A stretch of 64,000 bases of DNA from Pseudisothecium myosuroides (Eukaryota; Streptophyta; Bryopsida; Hypnales; Lembophyllaceae): NCBI GenBank assembly GCA_951799445.1, contig CATOGU010000064.1, forward strand, positions 1 to 64,000. Reading direction: 5' to 3'. The position numbers and the translations under genes are program-made. The notes under the pieces were generated by a model. The model saw only the letters and a list, made by a program, of their open reading frames with translations, ran no database searches and had not been told where the DNA came from. Positions 59,151 to 64,000 of this stretch are shown piece by piece. How positions within the stretch are numbered: position 1 is the stretch's first letter; each line of letters opens with the position of its first letter.

Positions 59151-59735
59151 TCAGTCCATCACCCCGGCTTCCTTCAGGGCCTTCTTCACGGTGTCTTCCA
59201 TGCCGTGCAGCTTGCCGAGTTCCTTGCCGACCTTCTTGGCGATGTCCTGGCCGAGCGTCGCGCACAGCTTCTCCAGCCGCTTCACCAGCGACTTGAAGGC
59301 GTTGTCATGCGCGACCTGAGCGCCGGTCTGCATGTCGGTCGATTGCGTCTCGGCCTTGTCCACCATGGCCGTCGTGTTCTTAACCGACCGGACGCCAGCG
59401 TTGGCGTCAATGATCGCGTTGCGGCCGTCGCGGTTGTCCTCGGCGTGCTTGTCCACCAGGGCGTCCACAGACTGACGGATGTCGGCGTCAGTCTTGACCG
59501 AACCCGCGTCGTCGGACGATTGAGTGTCCGTCGAGGAAGGGCCGTTCGAAGGCGTTGCCGGTGAGTTCCCCGAGCCGGGGGACGGGTCCTGAGCCGAGCC
59601 GCTGACGGCCGCCAAGTCTTTCCCGGCCGCGTCGGTCTTCGGAGCCGCCGGAGCCGCCTGCCCCGTCTGCGCTCCTGTGTTCATCTCCGGCGGTCGGGGG
59701 TCCACCGCGCCGGTCTTCTGATCCTGGTCCGCCAT
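59151..59735 (-). CDS. Hypothetical protein with helical C-terminus
   Basis: A 194-residue protein. ATG 59735 is chosen because GGAG is 6 bases upstream. Residues 1-80 are a disordered Ala/Pro/Ser/Thr/Asp-rich region; 85-194 are helical and charged (DIRQSVDALVDKHAED ... LVKRLEKLCATLGQDIAKKV). The architecture resembles accessory virion or internal proteins but no family is recognised. Confidence 0.6.
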   Translation of the reverse strand: MADQDQKTGAVDPRPPEMNTGAQTGQAAPAAPKTDAAGKDLAAVSGSAQDPSPGSGNSPATPSNGPSSTDTQSSDDAGSVKTDADIRQSVDALVDKHAEDNRDGRNAIIDANAGVRSVKNTTAMVDKAETQSTDMQTGAQVAHDNAFKSLVKRLEKLCATLGQDIAKKVGKELGKLHGMEDTVKKALKEAGVMD

Positions 59736-59760
59736 CTTCATCTCCGATCATGGTTCGCCC

Positions 59761-60153
59761 CTAGTAGATCGTGACAGGGATCAGGGCGTCTCCCGTCTCG
59801 ACGATAACAGTTCGCCCGGTCAAGGGTTCGCCGACACCGTTGTTTAGACCATGGCAGTAGTGGTCGATAGCGTTCTCGGCCACAACGTCTCGGGTCCGCA
59901 TCCGGTCTTCCCAGCGCTGGACTTCCTCGGCGTTGGTGAGGCGGATCACCTGCCCGTCGCCCGTGGTCCAGGGGATCGTGTCAGCCGGGCGCGGGCCGGG
60001 ATCGTCGGCGGGGTAGCGGGCGTGCCAGCGCGCCGCACAGGCGGCCACGGGGGCGCTGTGGCGGGCAGGCGCGGCATGGGCGGGGCGAGCGACCCCGAGA
60101 GCCAGGGCGAGGCCGCAGGAGAGCGCTACGGCGAGCGCGGGCGACCGGCTCAC
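59761..60153 (-). CDS. Secreted/periplasmic hypothetical protein
   Basis: A 130-residue protein starting at GTG 60153, overlapping the upstream stop (GTGA). A clear signal peptide (positive N-terminus, hydrophobic VALSCGLALALGV, AHA-APA cleavage about residue 27) predicts export to the periplasm. The mature part has two cysteines (AACAARW, DHYCHGL), which may pair, and no catalytic motif. An exported phage early-region protein may modify the envelope or block superinfection; this is inference. Confidence 0.65.
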   Translation of the reverse strand: MSRSPALAVALSCGLALALGVARPAHAAPARHSAPVAACAARWHARYPADDPGPRPADTIPWTTGDGQVIRLTNAEEVQRWEDRMRTRDVVAENAIDHYCHGLNNGVGEPLTGRTVIVETGDALIPVTIY

Positions 60154-60656
60154 CGCTTGCCGTCCTCGGGCGACGGCGCACCGGCCTGGAGCTTGCCGAG
60201 ATCGCTGTTCGCGGGCGTGATCTCGGGGGCCTCCACGTTGTCCTTCGGTTGGTCGGACATCGCCGCCTTCTCTTCGTCGGTAAGCGTGTCGAACGCCTTG
60301 TCGCTGTAGTCCATCGCTGGTTTCTCCACCGTCCCGCCAAGCCGGGCTTCAAGGCCCATCCTGATCCCATTTGCTTGATCGTCGGTTAAGCCCGTGACCA
60401 TGAGCGTGTGCGGATCGGTGAGCGTGGGATTGCAGTTCACCAACGTCCCTCGCGATCCGAGACCCTGGCCGATGATGTCTTTCCAGTTGGCGCGGACGAT
60501 CAGCGGAGCATCATCCCATTCCCGCATCCGCGCGCCGGTCTTCATCTCCAGGTCGCGGAAGTGAGTATAGGCCCGTCGAGCCATCCCTGTGATCGTGTCT
60601 TCACCGATCCGCTTCAGACCGCCGCCCGCCGCGCGTCTTGCCTTTGCTTCGCCCAT
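60150..60656 (-). CDS. Hypothetical protein, 168 aa
   Basis: Not recognised. Residues 1-40 are basic and helical (KARRAAGGGLKRIGEDTITG), 45-110 a mixed domain (PLIVRANWKDIIGQGLGSRG), and 115-168 an acidic, Pro/Ala/Glu-rich tail. Overlaps the neighbours on both sides. Confidence 0.6.
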   Translation of the reverse strand: MGEAKARRAAGGGLKRIGEDTITGMARRAYTHFRDLEMKTGARMREWDDAPLIVRANWKDIIGQGLGSRGTLVNCNPTLTDPHTLMVTGLTDDQANGIRMGLEARLGGTVEKPAMDYSDKAFDTLTDEEKAAMSDQPKDNVEAPEITPANSDLGKLQAGAPSPEDGKR

Positions 60657-60783
60657 TGGTCTCGATCCAATCTATGTGCCAGAAGAACGGCGGAGACAGT
60701 CTCCAGCCGCGCAGTTGCGTGTGGATGGTCCAGCCCGGCCTCGCCACCAGAGACGAGAACAGGGCTGGACAGGGGAACTTCAC
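60601..60783 (-). CDS. Small basic protein, 60 aa
   Basis: The GTG at 60783 overlaps the stop of the upstream gene (GTGA). Trp/Phe-rich first half (PGWTIHTQLRGWRLSPPFFW) and Arg/Lys-rich end. Third positions are GC-biased in its unique first half. The last 56 bases overlap the next gene in a different frame. Function unknown. Confidence 0.5.
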   Translation of the reverse strand: MKFPCPALFSSLVARPGWTIHTQLRGWRLSPPFFWHIDWIETNGRSKGKTRGGRRSEADR

Positions 60784-61763
60784 TCGACGGCGCGAGCGGC
60801 GATCTTGGCGAGCTTCCTGGCCCGCTGTGCGCGCTTCGCCGCCTTCTTCCCCTTGTGGACGTTCTGCGCCGCCTTCTTAGCGTCGCCGGACCCCTTGTGC
60901 TGATCCGTGACGCTGGCCTTGTTCAGGTTGTAGCTGGACCGCATCTTGGCCTTCTTCGCCTTCTGCGGACGGGGCGTCACGTCCATCATCGTGTGACCGT
61001 AGCCGTAGGATCGTCCGGCGGAGAGCCCGCCCGCGACCGCCGCAGCACCGGCCAAGGCGAGCCCTGCGCTTAGCCCGAAACGACGGCCGGTGCTGCGGCC
61101 GACCACAATGTCCTGGTCGATCTTCGCCGACCGCCGGTCGCCGCCCGCGAAGAGATCGTCGCCGCGTCCGCCACCGATGACGATGACTTCCTTGCACGGC
61201 ATGGCTCCCGGCGTCAGACCGTCGAGATCGACCGCGACGCCTTCACCGCGCTTGAATGCTTCGATCTGTTCGGGCGTCATGCGCGCGAGGATGCGCTGTT
61301 CGAAGTCGCTGTAGTCGGCCGAGCGAAGCGTTTCCGTGTCGAGCGTCGGGTCCACCTGGACGACGGCTCGGCCTAGCTCCTGCATCTCGGGTTGACCGAA
61401 GCTCATGCGGCCAGTGGGCGACAGGAACTTCGGATGACCCTGGAGTTCGGTGGCGTCGTCGCCCTTGATCTCACCACGGGGCTCGGCGCGGATCGCGATC
61501 AGGTGCTCGGCCGCGTCGTGGAGGGTCTTGTGCGCTTGGCCGTCGTTCGTGGTCCAGGCGTCGTTCGTGAAGAGCGCGGACGCCACCGCCGGATCGTCGG
61601 GAGAACCCGCGTGGAGATTGATCCGGTTCTCTACGCTGCGGTCGAACGTCAGCGTGTAACGTCCTTCCGTCAGTTCAGCGTAGTAGTTGTTGAACCGGCC
61701 GACCTGAGCCCCAAACCGTTGCTTCAGGGTCTTCGGAGCGGAGACGGAGTGATCGTCGGGCAT
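60780..61763 (-). CDS. Hypothetical protein with membrane segment and Lys-rich tail
   Basis: A 327-residue protein. Residues 1-215 look like a soluble domain (QVGRFNNYYAELTEGRYTLT ... ELGRAVVQVDPTLDTETLRS ... CKEVIVIGGGRGDD). About 230-255 is a Gly/Ala-rich hydrophobic segment that could cross a membrane; 265-327 is a strongly basic tail (QKAKKAKMRSS, KGKKAAKRAQRARKLAK) suited to nucleic acid binding. It has its own promoter upstream. No family recognised. Confidence 0.6.
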   Translation of the reverse strand: MPDDHSVSAPKTLKQRFGAQVGRFNNYYAELTEGRYTLTFDRSVENRINLHAGSPDDPAVASALFTNDAWTTNDGQAHKTLHDAAEHLIAIRAEPRGEIKGDDATELQGHPKFLSPTGRMSFGQPEMQELGRAVVQVDPTLDTETLRSADYSDFEQRILARMTPEQIEAFKRGEGVAVDLDGLTPGAMPCKEVIVIGGGRGDDLFAGGDRRSAKIDQDIVVGRSTGRRFGLSAGLALAGAAAVAGGLSAGRSYGYGHTMMDVTPRPQKAKKAKMRSSYNLNKASVTDQHKGSGDAKKAAQNVHKGKKAAKRAQRARKLAKIAARAVE

Positions 61764-61795
61764 GATGTCCTTTCGGTGATCCTGGTGAGGGGGTG

Positions 61796-61823
61796 AGCAT
61801 AGTCATCGGCCGCAGCCGGTCAA
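61796..61823 (-). promoter_or_regulatory. Candidate promoter TTGACC-16-TATGCT
   Basis: On the minus strand TTGACC (61818-61823), 16-base spacer, TATGCT (61796-61801), 33 bases before the ATG of the 60780-61763 gene. The -35 lies in GGTCTTGACC, a relative of the recurring hairpin core. The leader contains CTCACCAGGATCACC. Confidence 0.5.
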
Positions 61824-61829
61824 GACCGC

Positions 61830-62207
61830 TCAGAAGGGGATTTCATCGTCCAGGTCTGCGGGGAAGCGCTCGGAAGGACGACTGACGTTATCCGGTCTGG
61901 AGCGAGCAAACCCGAACGGCCTGTAGTCCGATCCCATGCCGTCGTCCTCGCGCGAGGGCGGTTCGTCGGCGGCTCCAGCGTCGTCCACGGCTCCAGGACC
62001 GCGCATATTGAGCTTGCGCCGCGCGTCGGGGCTGTCCTCCAGCCAGACTTCCGGTTGGCCCTCCGGCCCCTGCATCTTCAGGATCAGACACTTGCGTCCA
62101 TCCGAGCGCGTGGTGATCGGAGTGACGGACATCACGTCTGCCTCCACGATCCATGTCTCTTGATTGCGAGTGGTCATGAACGATTGGCGTTGGCGTTCAC
62201 CGGGCAT
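61830..62207 (-). CDS. Hypothetical protein with SSB-type C-terminal tip
   Basis: A 125-residue protein. GGAGG 9 bases before the ATG at 62207 sets the start; it overlaps the helicase end by 11 bases. Residues 15-60 are beta-rich (ETWIVEADVMSVTPITTRSD, RKCLILKMQGPEG) and could be a minimal OB-like domain. Residues 75-110 are disordered. It ends DLDDEIPF, nearly the DDDIPF tip by which bacterial SSB recruits partners. The coupling to a UvrD-like helicase fits a ssDNA-processing role. A real SSB would be longer. Confidence 0.6.
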   Translation of the reverse strand: MPGERQRQSFMTTRNQETWIVEADVMSVTPITTRSDGRKCLILKMQGPEGQPEVWLEDSPDARRKLNMRGPGAVDDAGAADEPPSREDDGMGSDYRPFGFARSRPDNVSRPSERFPADLDDEIPF

Positions 62208-63747
62208 TTCGCTTGTCCTCCTTCTTGACGCCGGTCACGTTGACCAGCGTCTCTTGTGCGCGCGTCACAGCGACGTATTGCAGGTTGATCTCTTGCTCCA
62301 TCGCCCACGGCTGAACAGCGAAGGGCGACGGCATGACTTCGGTCAGGCCAAGGATGAAGACCGTCTTCCACTCCAGGCCCTTCGAACGGTGAACCGAGCA
62401 CAGCGTAATCATGTCGTCCGACGACACGTCATCGCCGAAGATGCTGTCGATCACGCCCCACAGGTCTTCGATCCGGCCCTGGTTCTGGTGGAGCGATTGC
62501 GTCCGCTCGATCAGGACCATGAGGGTGTCCACCAGATCGTTCACCTGATCGGCCCGGCTGTCTTGCTTCTTGGCGATGGCCTTCTCCGTCTCGCGGGCGC
62601 GGTAGTCCTCCAGCTTGTCCACCAGCGCCGTCAGCGTCTTTACGGACTTCCAACGCTGCGCCAGCTTCATGAGGCCGTTGCCGACCGCCCGGCCTTCGAT
62701 CTTGGCCGACTTACCGGCGCGGATCAGAGCAAAGCACGTCGAGACGAGATACTTGTTATAGCGGCACAGGATCGCGTCGCCACCGTTCGCCATCGCCGTG
62801 ATCTCGGCGTAGTCCATGGTGGTGAACTCGCCTTCGATAGCTGTGTCCGCAGCTTCGATGTGCGAGACGAACTGACGGGCGACCGCGACAACCGCCTTGG
62901 GGCAACGGTAGGAGACCGTCAGCGGGAGCTTCTTGGCGTCGAACTGCGTCGCGATCAGATCGAGGCTGTCATTGTCAGCGCCCGTGAAGCCGAAGATCGC
63001 TTGGTGGGGATCGCCGACCGCCACCAGACGGCCGCCGGGAGCCAGCATGGCCGCAGCCAGGGCGCGACGGGTGGGGTTCGTGTCCTGAGCTTCGTCGATC
63101 AGCACCCAGGCGTGCTTCAGCATCCGCAGCTTCAGGAGAAGGGGCAGATAGACCATATCGTCGAAGTCGATCACGTCGAGATCGGCGTTGGAACGCTTCA
63201 GCACCGCGCGAGCGAAGCCGACGAGTTGATCCATGCGGAAGTTCTCGGGCAGATCGCCCGCGAGATTGAAGTGCTCGATCATCTCTTCCCACACGGCGTT
63301 GTCGTTCGGATTGCCAGCGGCGACCAGAGCGCCGAGACCACGTTGCTTCGCCATGCTGACGACGCCCGCCACCGCAGGCGAGACCACCATGAGATCGGGA
63401 CGCGAGGCCACCATCTCGTCCACGATCTTTTGAACCTTCTTGCCGTCGTTCCGCAGGGCCTTGTCCTTGAAGGAGAACTTCAGTTGACGGAAACCGGCCG
63501 AGTGGAACGTCGAGGCATAGACGTTCTCCAGGCCAGCCTTGGCGACCCGGTTCTTCAGTTCGTCCGCCATCTTGGAGTTGTAGGCACCGAGGAAGACGCG
63601 CTCACCGAGGAGCGTCATGAGGGGCAGGCCGCCCATGAGCGTCGTGGTCTTGCCCGCGCCAGCGACGGCGACGAGAACCGCGTTGCCGGTGTCGTCGGTG
63701 ATCCAGGTGTAGAAGGCGGTCTGAGCGGCGGAAGGGGCGAAAGTCAT
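62197..63747 (-). CDS. UvrD/Rep-like SF1A helicase
   Basis: A 516-residue helicase. AGGAG precedes the ATG at 63747. Motif I is VAVAGAGKTTTL (about 26-37), Ia YASTFHSAGFR, motif II VLIDEAQDTNP (about 222-232), motif III VAVGDPHQAIFGF (about 246-258), motif IV YRC, motif V LCSVHRSKGLEW and motif VI YVAVTRAQETL (about 491-501). 3'-5' helicases of this family act in repair and replication restart. It belongs to the leftward accessory unit and probably has its own promoter. Confidence 0.9.
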   Translation of the reverse strand: MTFAPSAAQTAFYTWITDDTGNAVLVAVAGAGKTTTLMGGLPLMTLLGERVFLGAYNSKMADELKNRVAKAGLENVYASTFHSAGFRQLKFSFKDKALRNDGKKVQKIVDEMVASRPDLMVVSPAVAGVVSMAKQRGLGALVAAGNPNDNAVWEEMIEHFNLAGDLPENFRMDQLVGFARAVLKRSNADLDVIDFDDMVYLPLLLKLRMLKHAWVLIDEAQDTNPTRRALAAAMLAPGGRLVAVGDPHQAIFGFTGADNDSLDLIATQFDAKKLPLTVSYRCPKAVVAVARQFVSHIEAADTAIEGEFTTMDYAEITAMANGGDAILCRYNKYLVSTCFALIRAGKSAKIEGRAVGNGLMKLAQRWKSVKTLTALVDKLEDYRARETEKAIAKKQDSRADQVNDLVDTLMVLIERTQSLHQNQGRIEDLWGVIDSIFGDDVSSDDMITLCSVHRSKGLEWKTVFILGLTEVMPSPFAVQPWAMEQEINLQYVAVTRAQETLVNVTGVKKEDKRNAR

Positions 63748-63790
63748 GGGGCGATCTCCTGTCTCGGGGAACGACGTGATGTCGAGAGAA

Positions 63791-63819
63791 CTCCTACGGG
63801 GTCCTACGGTTGCCGTCAA
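63791..63819 (-). promoter_or_regulatory. Candidate promoter TTGACG-17-TAGGAG
   Basis: On the minus strand TTGACG (63814-63819), 17-base spacer, TAGGAG (63791-63796), 43 bases before the helicase ATG. The -10 is poor. Confidence 0.35.
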
Positions 63820-63824
63820 TCCCC

Positions 63825-64000
63825 TCAGAACTCGAAATCGGCGGCATCGATCTCAGGCTCAGGTGTAGGGTCCGGCGGCTTGTAGGCGCTGGCGTCCTGG
63901 TGGCCCTCCACGGCGCGCTGGAGCATGTCGATCAGCCCGCGCGCCGCAGACGGCGACAGGAGTGCGTAGGGATGCCCGTGAGCGTCGAAGTGACGGATCG
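63825..64000 (-). CDS. Partial hypothetical protein, C-terminal 58 residues
   Basis: The gene runs off the right edge; only its last 58 codons are in the window. The visible part reads IRHFDAHGHPYALLSPSAAR..., then a helix (RGLIDMLQRAVEG) and a Pro/Glu/Asp-rich tail ending EIDAADFEF. The tail matches the acidic-aromatic type seen in the DUF2800, primase and terminase proteins. Identity unknown. Confidence 0.6.
   Translation of the reverse strand, partial: IRHFDAHGHPYALLSPSAARGLIDMLQRAVEGHQDASAYKPPDPTPEPEIDAADFEF

Noticed and set aside
62164..63885. A 573-codon open frame antisense to the UvrD-like helicase
   Set aside because: The minus strand carries all helicase motifs; the plus-strand frame is a composition shadow.
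1..64000. CRISPR array, insertion sequence, integrase or attachment site
   Set aside because: No regularly spaced direct repeats with spacers, no transposase or integrase motifs and no repeat pair flanking a module were found.

Overview
The window is a GC-rich, densely packed tailed-phage genome segment: terminase, portal, scaffold, capsid, tube, tape measure, tail tip and fibres, lysis genes, then a large replication and nucleotide module. The long non-contractile tail set (lambda-type gpG/gpGT chaperones, a tape measure of about 1,700 codons, no sheath or baseplate wedge genes) indicates a siphovirus. A GapR/DUF2312 homologue, a DUF2163/BR0599-type tail protein and TTAACC-type intergenic sites point to an alphaproteobacterial host, possibly Caulobacter-like; that is an inference. 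No integrase, excisionase, repressor, tRNA, CRISPR array or insertion sequence was recognised.

Layout. (1) 1-541: AT-rich noncoding DNA with an array of TTAAGGTTAAC-type repeats. (2) 542-3392, plus strand: seven small genes of unknown function. (3) 3393-3831: noncoding, with a 20-bp hairpin and an intrinsic terminator. (4) 3832-16477, plus: TerS, TerL, portal, two tiny membrane proteins with a GH24 lysozyme, scaffold, capsid, small basic proteins, head-tail connectors, tube, and gpG/gpGT joined by a GGGAAAC -1 frameshift site. (5) 16474-33431, plus: tape measure, tail tip and fibres. From about 20.75 to 25.96 kb the reading frame breaks repeatedly, so the tape-measure C-terminus and three tail genes are split. 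(6) 33490-35510, plus: small membrane proteins and an embedded Rz/Rz1 spanin pair. (7) 48184 down to 35374, minus: MazG-like protein, SF1 helicase, DUF2800 nuclease, DUF2815 ssDNA-binding protein, cupin, GapR homologue, family A polymerase, SNF2-type helicase and dNMP kinase. (8) 48256-54889, plus: primase-helicase, ThyX, class II ribonucleotide reductase and small proteins. (9) 64000 down to 55445, minus: UvrD-like helicase, a protein with an SSB-like tail, several unknown proteins, HNH endonuclease, a Topo VI-A/Spo11 (mini-A)-like protein and a LysM-like protein.

How it fits together. The two divergent early transcription units meet at 48185-48255, which holds a good minus-strand promoter (TTGACG-17-TAATGC). 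They supply primase-helicase, polymerase, ssDNA-binding protein, helicases, a nucleoid-type protein and a full dNTP-synthesis set. The plus-strand late module packages and builds the particle. Genes are often coupled by ATGA, GTGA or TGATG overlaps. Noncoding gaps hold a recurring hairpin core (GGTCTAGGCC or GGTCAAGGCC), often inside terminators and next to promoters, and a second intergenic 9-mer, TTAACCATG. Several unrelated phage proteins end in a similar acidic-aromatic tail (DFxF/DFG/IPF), which may be a shared docking motif.
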